Assembly (NCBI GenBank): GCA_023150895.1
Contig: JAKLJY010000021.1
Location: 20,204-84,203, forward strand
Length of the DNA stretch: 64,000 nucleotides
Reading direction: 5' to 3'
DNA from: Myxococcota bacterium
Lineage (GTDB): Bacteria; Myxococcota_A; Bradymonadia; UBA7976; UBA1532
How positions within the stretch are numbered: position 1 is the stretch's first letter; each line of letters starts with the position of its first letter. Positions 54,770 through 62,828 of this stretch are shown piece by piece. The position numbers and the translations under genes are program-made. The notes below the pieces were generated by a model. It saw only the letters and a program-made list of their open reading frames with translations, was not told the origin of the DNA and searched no databases.

Positions 54770-56035
54770 ATGAACACATCACTCATCCGGAACATCGACG
54801 GCGACCGCCTCTTCCGCGCACTCGAGACCCTCGGCGAGGTCGGCGCCTACACCGAAGAGCGCACCGGCCTGCGGGGCGTGAACCGCCTCGCCCTGACCCC
54901 CGCCGACGGCGAGGGCCGCCGCCACGTGGTCGAGCGCATGCGGGCCCTCGGCCTGACCGTGACCATCGACCGCATCGGCAACGTCTACGGGCGCCGCGCC
55001 GGCCGCGACGACACCCTCGCGCCGGTCATGATGGGCTCGCACATCGACTCCGTGCCCACCGCCGGCCGCTTCGACGGCTGCCTCGGCGTGCTCGGTGCGC
55101 TGGAATGCATCGCCACGCTGAACGACCGCGGGCACACCACGCGCCGGCCCGTCGTCGCCGCGTTCTTCACCGACGAAGAGGGCGCGCGCTTCGGCACCGA
55201 CATGCTCGGCAGCGCCGTCGCCACGGGCCGCCTCGCCCTCGCGGACGCCTACGCGCTGCGCGATCGCGACGGTGTGAGCGTTTTCGAAGCGCTGACGGCC
55301 ATCGGGTTCGTCGGCGAGGTCGACGAACGCCTGACCCCGCCGCACGCCTATCTCGAGTGCCACATCGAGCAGGGGCCGGTGCTCGAGGCGGCGGGCCTGG
55401 AGATCGGCGTGGTGACGGGGGTGCAGGCAATCTCGTGGCACGAGGTCACGATCTCCGGCCGGGCAGCGCACGCCGGGACGACGCCGATGGAGCTGCGCCG
55501 CGATGCGGGCGTGGCGGCCGCGCGCATCAACTTGCACCTGCGCGAGATGATCGGCAGCGGGCGCTTCGGGGCGGGCATGCGGGCCACGATGGGGGCCATC
55601 GTGCCGCACCCCGGGCTCGTGAACATCGTGCCGGGGCGCGTCGTGTGTACGGTCGACCTGCGCAACCCCGAGGACGAACACATGCGCGCCGCCGAGGCCG
55701 AGGTCCTGCGCTTCTACGCGCAGGTCGCCGGCGAGGAGAAAGTCGAGATCACCTGGCGACAGACGGCACGCACCGAGAGTGTCGCGTTCGCCGTCGACGT
55801 GCAGCGACGGGTCGCAGAGGCCGCGACGGCGCACGGCCTGCGGCACGCGCCCATCATCTCGGGCGCGGGGCACGACTGTCAGGAGATGGCGCGCCTCTGC
55901 CCCGCCGGCATGGTCTTCGTGCCGGGTCTGTACGAGGGCATCAGCCACAACCCGCGCGAGTACTCGACCCCCGAGGCATGCGCGGCCGGCGTCGGCGTGC
56001 TGTTCGACGTCATGCTCGGCCTCGCCGACGGGTGA
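54770..56035 (+). CDS. M20-type amidohydrolase (hydantoinase/carbamoylase family)
   Basis: Zn- or Mn-dependent amidase of 421 residues in the allantoate amidohydrolase/N-carbamoyl-amino-acid hydrolase/beta-ureidopropionase group. Metal and substrate motifs: MMGSHIDSVPTAGRFDGC, FFTDEEGARFG, ECHIEQGPVLE, GAGHDCQEMA and YEGISHNPREYS. With the molybdenum hydroxylase nearby, allantoate degradation in purine catabolism is an attractive but unproven assignment. ATG 2 bases after the previous stop. Confidence 0.9.
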   Translation: MNTSLIRNIDGDRLFRALETLGEVGAYTEERTGLRGVNRLALTPADGEGRRHVVERMRALGLTVTIDRIGNVYGRRAGRDDTLAPVMMGSHIDSVPTAGRFDGCLGVLGALECIATLNDRGHTTRRPVVAAFFTDEEGARFGTDMLGSAVATGRLALADAYALRDRDGVSVFEALTAIGFVGEVDERLTPPHAYLECHIEQGPVLEAAGLEIGVVTGVQAISWHEVTISGRAAHAGTTPMELRRDAGVAAARINLHLREMIGSGRFGAGMRATMGAIVPHPGLVNIVPGRVVCTVDLRNPEDEHMRAAEAEVLRFYAQVAGEEKVEITWRQTARTESVAFAVDVQRRVAEAATAHGLRHAPIISGAGHDCQEMARLCPAGMVFVPGLYEGISHNPREYSTPEACAAGVGVLFDVMLGLADG

Positions 56036-56044
56036 CGCGGGGTC

Positions 56045-56857
56045 TTACCACCCCCGCGTGACGGCGAAGTCTGAACAGTTCGGGTCGTCGAGCCAGCCGT
56101 CGAGGCGGTCGCCGAACGGGTCGTAGAACGCCTCGACGCCCACCATGCCGTAACCCTCGGGGCGCTCGATCCAGCGGTCGGGCGTCAGGGTCGCGGCCAT
56201 GAAGAGCGGGTCGAACACACCCTGCAGCGCGAACCGCCCGGCCGGGACGTCCGGGTTCTCCGGGGACGGCCCGAAGGCGAACTCGGCGCTCAGGGCGCCG
56301 CTGAGCGGGTCGTGCACCAGCGTCAGCGCCACCGCGGTGTCCCCTTGCAGGCAGGTGTAATACCCCTGCCACGGCCCGTTGAGGTCCACGGCGGGCGGGC
56401 CCGGGGCGTCGTCGCCCGAGGGGTCTCCCGGCGGCGGCAGGGGCGGGGCCGGTTCGTCGTCGCCAGCGGGCTCGCCGGGGGGCGGCAGGGGCGGGGCCGG
56501 CTCGTCGTCGCGCTCGGACTCCGGCGCGGGCTCGGCGGACCCGGCCGGCGCGTCGGCCGCCGCGGGCGTGTCATCGGTCGCGGCCGGTTCGGGCGCCGTG
56601 CCCACGTCGATGAAGGCCAGATCGGGCGCAGAGGTCCCGGCGTCCCCCTCGGCCGCCGGGACCGCCGCGCCCTCCGGGGGCAGGTCGAGTGTCACACCGG
56701 GCGTCGGATCGGCTTCGGCGGGCGGCGCGCCATACGCCGGCCCGTCCTCGACGAGCGCCGGATCGTCGGCCTCCGAGCAGGCGATGAGTCCGGCCGCCAT
56801 GCAGGCGACGGTGACGGCGAGGGTTCGGGCGATAGAGCGCGAGCGGACGACGAACAT
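56045..56857 (-). CDS. Pro/Asp-rich lipoprotein
   Basis: Exported lipoprotein of 270 residues: signal sequence with lipobox (GLIACSE), a long low-complexity Pro/Ala/Asp/Glu linker to about residue 160 with two near-identical DDEPAPPLPPPG units, then a compact beta-rich domain (about 165-270). The domain resembles a lipocalin-like fold pattern (GPWQGYYTCLQGD, SAEFAFGPSPEN). It has few Cys, one conserved near the end. Function unknown. GGAGG upstream of the ATG. Confidence 0.7.
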   Translation of the reverse strand: MFVVRSRSIARTLAVTVACMAAGLIACSEADDPALVEDGPAYGAPPAEADPTPGVTLDLPPEGAAVPAAEGDAGTSAPDLAFIDVGTAPEPAATDDTPAAADAPAGSAEPAPESERDDEPAPPLPPPGEPAGDDEPAPPLPPPGDPSGDDAPGPPAVDLNGPWQGYYTCLQGDTAVALTLVHDPLSGALSAEFAFGPSPENPDVPAGRFALQGVFDPLFMAATLTPDRWIERPEGYGMVGVEAFYDPFGDRLDGWLDDPNCSDFAVTRGW

Positions 56858-56913
56858 GGCGAACCTCCGGGGACGATGCCGGGCATGTTCCATGACGCGC
56901 GATTACGAAATTC

Positions 56914-59709
56914 TTAAATCTGCGCCCGCGGGCCTTCCAGTGCGTCCACGAGGGTCAGCGGGACGTCCGGATCGAGCAGGTACCCGCCCCCGCGCCGGAT
57001 CAGCAACGATCGCAGCCCCAGGGTGCGCAGCGTCGCAAGCGCGACGTGAACCCGGTTGAGGGCCGCCGTGCGGCGACTGCGATCCCCCGGCCAGCCCGCC
57101 TCGAACAGGACCTCCGGTGAGAGGGGGCGCCCGGGCGTCTTCACGCGCTCGGCGACCAGGCGCTGCAACAGACGTCGCTGGGTCATACGCCGGCCCAGAT
57201 CGGCCACGTCGCTGCCGGGGGCGCGAAACGCCGTGCCATCGCGGGTCACGAGCAGGGCGTCGGTCGACGCACGAGGCCGGACCGCTTCGATGCCATTCGA
57301 CTCGGCCTCGGGGGTCAGCAGGGGCCGCGCCAGGCGCAGGGCGAGGCGGACGTCGTACGCGGCGCGCGCCGGTGCGGCCAGTGCGATGAGACCGGCCCGA
57401 TCGGCCGCCGTGGTCGTCGGCGCCTCGTGTGCACCCTCGGCCCGCGTGACGGCGCCCGCCGCCGCCCGCAGCACCGCGACGGCCGTGTCGATGGTGCGGT
57501 CGCCGGTCGTCGGCCGAGCAGCCTCGGCATCGGCCCCGGCCCCGACCCCGACCTCGGTGTGCCCGTCGGCGGCCTCCGCGGCCGACAGGCAAGCGGTGAA
57601 CAGCGCGGTGAACCGCACGTCGCCGCAGGTCCGCAGTCGCGCGATCGCGTCGCGATAGGCGAGCCGCGCGGCGAGATACGCCCCGCGCTCGTGCTCGACC
57701 GTCCCGCGGTAACCCGCGTACACGGCGGCGAACAGATGGGCGTCCACCTGCCGCAGGCGTGCGATCGCCGCGTCGTGCAGGGCCGCCGCGCGGTCGAGGT
57801 GCCCGGCCTCTTGCTCCAGCAGGGCCAGGCTGCCCGTCACCGCGCCCTCGCGGCGCACGTTGCCCGCCGCGCGGTAGATCTCCAGCGCCGAGGCATAACA
57901 GGCGCGCGCCAGATCCTGCCCCGGCGCGTCGTGATACAGCGCCCCCAGAACGGACCATGTGTTCGCCGCACCGAGCGCATCGCCCCCGGCCCGCAGGCGG
58001 ACGAGCGCCTCTTCGAGCAGCGCGCGGGCCTCGTCCATGCGCCCCTCGGCGTGCCGACAGATGCCCAGATTGCTCAGCGTCCGGCCCTCGCCGGCGCGAT
58101 CTCCGGCCGTCCGCGACCGCCGCAGCGCCTCCTCCAGCAGGGGCACGGCGGCGGCGGGGTGGCGCAGCATCTCGGCGCAGGCCCGGTGGTCGAGGGCGCG
58201 GCCGAGCAGGGCTTCGTCGCCGGCCGTGCGGGCTTGCGCCACGGCCTCGTCCAGTGTGCGGACCGCCCGGTCGAGCTCGCCGCGGTTGATGGCATGGCGG
58301 CCCTCGGCGTCGGCGAGGCGAGCGGCGTCGGCGGGCCCGAGTGTTGCGCGGGCTCCGCGGGCCGCGGTGAGAATCGCCTCCAGGCGGTCGGCGGGTCCCC
58401 GGATCGTCAGGACGCCGTCGAGCGCGAGGGTCAGCGGCGTGAGCGCCGTGAGCATCTCATGCACCGCGCCGCGCGCCCCTCCGGGCCCCGCGACCCAGGC
58501 GAAGGCGGCCTCCAGATTCGGCAGTTCCACGGCCACCGCGGCGAGCCCCTCGGGTGAGCGGGCGCGGATCGGGGCGTCGACCCAGGCCTGTGCCAGCGCG
58601 CGGGCGTGGCGGTCCCGCGCCGCGGCGAGGGCGTCCTCGGGCGTCGCCTGTGCCGCGAAGGCGCGCATCGACTCGAACGGCGCCAGGCGATCGGCGCCGT
58701 CCACGTTCCCGGCGCCGGTCGGACGCAGCCACGAGTGTTCCACCAGCGCGTCGATGAGACGGTCGGCGTCCGCCGCCGGACCGCCGACGACGGCCCGGGC
58801 CAGCGCCCGATCACACCCGCCTCGACAGACCGACAGCGCGCCCATCGCGTCGCGCAGCGGGGTGTCGAGGTGCGCCCACGCCCAAGCGATGTGTTTCGTC
58901 AGACCGTCGCCGAGCATCGCCCGGTGCGCCTCGAGCTCCGCCGCCAGCGCCGCGGGTGTCATCGTCCGCAGGCGGGCGGCGGCCAGCTCCAGCGCGAGCG
59001 GGACACCCTCGACGGCGCGCGCGATGGCCGAGAGCGCCGGCCACGGCGCGGTCCGTTCGCCGAGCCCGGCCGCGTCGAGGTGCGCACACAGCAGCACGAC
59101 CGCCGCGGACGCTCGCACCGTGGCCTCGTCGGTGTCGGTCGCCGGCGTCGGCAGGGGGCCGACGCGCACGATCCGCACGCCCACGGGCCCGTCCGCCGTG
59201 CGCGCGGTGAAGACGAAACGGGCCTCGGGGGCGGCAAAGGCGAGGCGCTCGAGGAGCGGGGCGAGCGCGGGACCGAGCGCGTCGGCGTCGTCGAGCAGCC
59301 ACACCGCCGGACCTGCCGCGGCCACCGCCCGCGCACACACCAGCTCGGCCGGACCCGCCCCGACGGCCAGCGCCGTCGCCCGCACAAACGCCGCCGCGGC
59401 GTCGTCGAGGCCCCGCGCACCCGTGAGTGAACACATGCGCAACGGCCCGAACCGCGCGGCCACCGCGGCCTCGGCGGCCACCTGCACCACCAGCCGGGAC
59501 TTGCCGATGCCCGGCGCACCGACGACACAGACGAAGGGGCTCGCGGCCAGGGCCATCCGCAGCGCCGCACACTCGGTTTCGCGGCCCACGAATGGCGTCC
59601 GCAGCCACGGGTGCCGCAGGCCTTTGGTCGGGACGGGCGCCTGGGCCGCGTCAGGCAAGGGGACGCCCGCGCCGCCGCGCGTCCGCCGGGCGCCAGTCGG
59701 CGACGGCAT
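56914..59709 (-). CDS. AAA/TPR regulator with C-terminal winged-helix domain
   Basis: Large regulator of about 931 residues. Residues about 35-300 form an STAND-type ATPase: FVGRETECAALR, Walker A VVGAPGIGKSRL and VWLLDDADAL. TPR units follow (about 440-690), e.g. GEGRTLSNLGICRHAEGRMD. A C-terminal winged helix of OmpR-type (about 835-925) ends it (GLRSLLIRRGGGYLLDP). AfsR/SARP regulators put the winged helix at the N-terminus, so the order is reversed. ATG 59709 (or TTG 59658) overlaps the end of the M81 gene. It probably controls transcription in response to a ligand. Confidence 0.85.
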   Translation of the reverse strand: MPSPTGARRTRGGAGVPLPDAAQAPVPTKGLRHPWLRTPFVGRETECAALRMALAASPFVCVVGAPGIGKSRLVVQVAAEAAVAARFGPLRMCSLTGARGLDDAAAAFVRATALAVGAGPAELVCARAVAAAGPAVWLLDDADALGPALAPLLERLAFAAPEARFVFTARTADGPVGVRIVRVGPLPTPATDTDEATVRASAAVVLLCAHLDAAGLGERTAPWPALSAIARAVEGVPLALELAAARLRTMTPAALAAELEAHRAMLGDGLTKHIAWAWAHLDTPLRDAMGALSVCRGGCDRALARAVVGGPAADADRLIDALVEHSWLRPTGAGNVDGADRLAPFESMRAFAAQATPEDALAAARDRHARALAQAWVDAPIRARSPEGLAAVAVELPNLEAAFAWVAGPGGARGAVHEMLTALTPLTLALDGVLTIRGPADRLEAILTAARGARATLGPADAARLADAEGRHAINRGELDRAVRTLDEAVAQARTAGDEALLGRALDHRACAEMLRHPAAAVPLLEEALRRSRTAGDRAGEGRTLSNLGICRHAEGRMDEARALLEEALVRLRAGGDALGAANTWSVLGALYHDAPGQDLARACYASALEIYRAAGNVRREGAVTGSLALLEQEAGHLDRAAALHDAAIARLRQVDAHLFAAVYAGYRGTVEHERGAYLAARLAYRDAIARLRTCGDVRFTALFTACLSAAEAADGHTEVGVGAGADAEAARPTTGDRTIDTAVAVLRAAAGAVTRAEGAHEAPTTTAADRAGLIALAAPARAAYDVRLALRLARPLLTPEAESNGIEAVRPRASTDALLVTRDGTAFRAPGSDVADLGRRMTQRRLLQRLVAERVKTPGRPLSPEVLFEAGWPGDRSRRTAALNRVHVALATLRTLGLRSLLIRRGGGYLLDPDVPLTLVDALEGPRAQI

Positions 59710-61165
59710 CCCGCGGGTGCATCGGACCATCGAACGTGATGCGCGCGGCCGCGTCGAAATCCGTCGCGCCGTGTGTCTTCACATAGATCGTCTTGCGCGC
59801 GAGCGGCGCGAAGAACAGACGGAACGGGAAGAAGTTCTTGACGACCAGCACGTCGGCCTTCCAGGGATCCAGCCCCGCCTGCGTGAAGAAGTCGGGTTTG
59901 ATCGTCACCGCCGGACCTTCGGTGACGACGACGTGTACGCCCTCGACGGCGAGCACCACCGTCCGGCGGAAGCCGGGGTTCTCGCGCTTGTGCAACAGAC
60001 GGGCGCGCACGGGCAGCGGGCGGCTGTGCGCGGGGTCGAGGCGGCCGCCGAGCACGACGTCGAGCGTCTCGCCACAGGCGCGGGGCCAACACACCTCGAC
60101 CGTCGCGGGATCTCGCAGCGGCACATAGCTGCGCAGGGTGGGGGCCTCGCGCAGGAGCGCGTCGATCAGCGCCGTGTTCTCACCCGAGGCGCCCGCGGTG
60201 ACGACGTCCGAGGCGTCGGCGAGCACCACGGCCCCCAGCCGCCGGGCCAGACGCGCGCCGCGGGCCTCGGCGATGGCCTCCGACGCCGTCGCGAACGTCG
60301 GCGGCATGGCATGACGACGCTGCCAACACATCTCGGCCAGCGCGTCGGCCAGACGTTCCGCGCCGTCCGGGTCTCCATCCGTCGTGACACACGTCGACCA
60401 CCCCAGGCCGGGGTCGTCGTTGAAGGGGTGACACATGTTCACGCTGGCCGCCAGCGCGCGTCCGCGACCTTCTTCGAGGTGCAGCCGCGCATACACCGCC
60501 AGCATCGGCGGCAACACATCCAGCGTCGTGCCACCCCCGAGATACATGGGCAGAGACCGCCAGGCCGTCACCGGCCGGACCTCGCCCCGCAGCGCCCGGA
60601 TGAGCACGCGCCCGGCCTGCCGCCCGCGGGCGAAGTGATCGCGATGCGGGTTCGTCTTGTACGAAATCACGGCGAGGGCCGCGCGCACGCGGGCCTCCGT
60701 CAGATTCGCATGCAGGTCGTGCGTCACCATGACCGGCGCGCCCGCGGCCTCGGCGGCGGCCTCGATGAGGCGCGCCTCGGGGTCGCGCAGCCCCTCGACA
60801 CCCATCGCCCCGTGCAGGGCCAGATACACGCCGTCGAGCCGCCCGGCCGCGCGCAGGCCGTCCCGCAGGCGCGCGACGAGCGTGTCGAAGCACGGCCGGT
60901 CGAGCGGCCCGGAGGCCACCGCCCACGCCGACAGGACGGGGACGGCCTCGACGTCTCGGGCCTCGTCCACGGCTGCGCGAAACCCCGCGAGCTCGACACG
61001 CCGGAACATGCCGGGCACCTCGAACCCGCCCGGTGCGCAGGCGCGGTGCAGCGCGTCGCCCGTGAGGAAGTGCGTGCGCTCGAAGTCCTCGAGCGTCGTC
61101 GGCACCGGGCAGAAGCAGTTGGTCTCCTGATTGACGCGGGCGTAGGCGATGCGGAGGGGTGGCAT
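59651..61165 (-). CDS. M81 family metallopeptidase-like protein (MlrC-type)
   Basis: Protein of 504 residues similar to MlrC, the metallopeptidase of microcystin breakdown. Motifs: RIAYARVNQETNCFCP, YLALHGAMGVEG, VTHDLHANLTE and SYKTNPHRDHFARG, typical of the DUF1485/MlrC N-terminal domain. A C-terminal MlrC domain follows (VLADASDVVTAGASGENTAL). Most such proteins have nothing to do with microcystin; the substrate is unknown. Its 3' end overlaps the start of the regulator gene, so the two are linked. Confidence 0.85.
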   Translation of the reverse strand: MPPLRIAYARVNQETNCFCPVPTTLEDFERTHFLTGDALHRACAPGGFEVPGMFRRVELAGFRAAVDEARDVEAVPVLSAWAVASGPLDRPCFDTLVARLRDGLRAAGRLDGVYLALHGAMGVEGLRDPEARLIEAAAEAAGAPVMVTHDLHANLTEARVRAALAVISYKTNPHRDHFARGRQAGRVLIRALRGEVRPVTAWRSLPMYLGGGTTLDVLPPMLAVYARLHLEEGRGRALAASVNMCHPFNDDPGLGWSTCVTTDGDPDGAERLADALAEMCWQRRHAMPPTFATASEAIAEARGARLARRLGAVVLADASDVVTAGASGENTALIDALLREAPTLRSYVPLRDPATVEVCWPRACGETLDVVLGGRLDPAHSRPLPVRARLLHKRENPGFRRTVVLAVEGVHVVVTEGPAVTIKPDFFTQAGLDPWKADVLVVKNFFPFRLFFAPLARKTIYVKTHGATDFDAAARITFDGPMHPRDAVADWRPADARRRGRPLA

Positions 61166-61271
61166 GCCCCGCTTGTGCCGCAAAGCTCTGCGACCCGTCA
61201 ACGCGCGGTTGCGCGCGCCGGCGATTCCGCGGTACGGGGCGGACGACGTTCGCCAACCAGAAAGAACCGCC

Positions 61272-62330
61272 ATGTCGTTCGCCGTCTTTGCCCTCCCCGC
61301 GGCGCTGTTGCTGGCCGCGCCGCCCGCCGCGTGCCCGAAGATCGCCGAGCCCGCGCCGGGCGCCCGCCTCGCCGTCGTCGACGGCAAGCCCATCACCCGC
61401 GCCGACGTCGACGCCGAGATCGCCGACGAACTCTGCAAGGCCCGCACGGACCTCGCGCGCCGCGTGCACGAACTGCGCGAGCGGGCCGCGAACACGCTGA
61501 TCGAGGAGCGCCTGCTCGCCGCCGAGGCCAAGCGCCGGGGCCTGAAAGACGTCGCCGCCCTCGAAGCGCAGCTCGCCGCGAGCGCGCCCAAGGTCGACGA
61601 GTCCGTCGCCCGCCAGCTCTACGAGGAGAACAAAGATCGCGTCGACGGGCAGCCCTACGAGGCGTTGCGCGAGCGCATCCTCGGCTCGCTCGCGCAGGAG
61701 GCCGCGGCGCAGGTCCGCGGCGCGCTGCTCGACGAGCTGCGGGCCAAGAGCAGCGCGGCCGTGTTGATGGAGCCCATTCGCACCCCCGTCGACGCCTCGG
61801 GCCCCTCGCGCGGCCCCGCGAACGCCCCCGTGACCATCGTCGCGTTCGGCGACTTCGAGTGCCCGTTCTGCGCGCGCGGCGCGGCGACGGTCGAAGAGGT
61901 CCGCCGCAAACACGGCGACAAGGTCCGCCTCGTCTTCAAGGACTACCCCTTAGGCTTCCACGCCAAGGCCGTGCCGGCCGCCATCGCGGCCCGCTGCGCG
62001 GGCGAGCAGGGCAAGTTCTGGGAGATGCACGACGCCCTGTTCGCCGGACAGCGAGACCTCGGCCCCGCGCTCTACACTCGCCTCGCGGGCGAGCTGAAGC
62101 TCGACGCCGCGAAGTTCGGCAAGTGTCAGAGCGATCCCGCCCACGCGGCAGCCGTCCGCAAAGACACCGCCGCCGGCGAGGCCGCGGGCGTCGAAGGCAC
62201 CCCGGCCTTCTTCATCAACGGCGTGAGCCTGAGCGGCGCACAGCCCGCCGAGGCCTTCGAGGCCATCATCACCGCCGAGCTCGCGCGCAAGGGCGGTAAC
62301 GGCAAGAAGGCCGCCAAGGCCGGGAAGTAG
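61272..62330 (+). CDS. DsbA-like thiol oxidoreductase with chaperone-like N-terminal segment
   Basis: Exported protein of 352 residues. A signal peptide (FALPAALLLAAPPA) precedes a Cys-containing segment. A SurA/PpiC-N-like helical part (about 35-155) follows with VVDGKPITRADVDAEIAD and TLIEERLLAAEAKRRGL. A DsbA-like thioredoxin domain (about 175-340) has the active site FECPFCARG and the cis-Pro loop EGTPAFFINGV. The C-terminus is Lys-rich. It probably oxidises or isomerises disulphides in the envelope, helped by the chaperone-like part (inference). The ATG at 61272 starts the signal; divergent from the M81 gene. Confidence 0.87.
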   Translation: MSFAVFALPAALLLAAPPAACPKIAEPAPGARLAVVDGKPITRADVDAEIADELCKARTDLARRVHELRERAANTLIEERLLAAEAKRRGLKDVAALEAQLAASAPKVDESVARQLYEENKDRVDGQPYEALRERILGSLAQEAAAQVRGALLDELRAKSSAAVLMEPIRTPVDASGPSRGPANAPVTIVAFGDFECPFCARGAATVEEVRRKHGDKVRLVFKDYPLGFHAKAVPAAIAARCAGEQGKFWEMHDALFAGQRDLGPALYTRLAGELKLDAAKFGKCQSDPAHAAAVRKDTAAGEAAGVEGTPAFFINGVSLSGAQPAEAFEAIITAELARKGGNGKKAAKAGK

Positions 62331-62372
62331 CGCGGGGCGGGGCGTTTGGCCGACTTCCGTGGGGGAGTCGCC

Positions 62373-62720
62373 TCAGCCCGATTCGACCAGTAGCGCCTGG
62401 ACGGCGGACCAGCGGCGCTCGAAGATCGCCACGTCCGAGGAGCTGATCATCGAGAGCGGCTCATCGAAGACGTGAAGCGCCTGGCGTTCGCCGCGTCCGT
62501 TCAGCCACCGCGCCAGTCGCGGCGGCCGTTGGGCGTCCACCCGGATGGCCCCCGCCGAGGGTCAGGCCGCCAGCCGTGGATGGTCGACCCGACGGGCGGC
62601 ATCGGCCGGAAACGCCGGGATGTCGGCCGTTCGAGGTCGGGGAAGTCGGTGAGGATCGACTCCGGCGGCTCGCCACTGCGCCGGCGGCCGCAAGGGGTGC
62701 ATGCAGCGCCAGCGGGCTCG
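62373..62720 (-). pseudogene. Possible remnant of a minus-strand gene
   Basis: The 498-base gap from 62331 to 62828 has no intact gene. On the minus strand an open stretch ends at 62373 and reads FDEPLSMISSSDVAIFERRW near its C-terminus, protein-like in composition. It is blocked upstream by a stop at 62562-62564. Just upstream, another frame reads SILTDFPDLERPTSRRFRPM and MPPVGSTIHGW. Together they look like the C-terminal part of one gene broken by a frameshift. The fragment could instead be chance or a short independent ORF of about 55 codons. Confidence 0.28.
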
Positions 62721-62828
62721 ATCGCGAGGCACGGCAGTCGCTCGGACCTCGCGACCTTGAATTCCGGGTGCCCGTGTGCGTCGATGCGACAGCAGCGTTC
62801 GTGAAACCCGGTGTGTGGGGGTGTTCGG

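Noticed and set aside
57959..62299. A 1446-codon open frame on the plus strand across the regulator and M81 genes
   Set aside because: It is Ser/Ala/Arg-rich low-complexity sequence antisense to two clear genes and passes across the frames of the DsbA-like gene. It is a shadow of GC-rich third positions.
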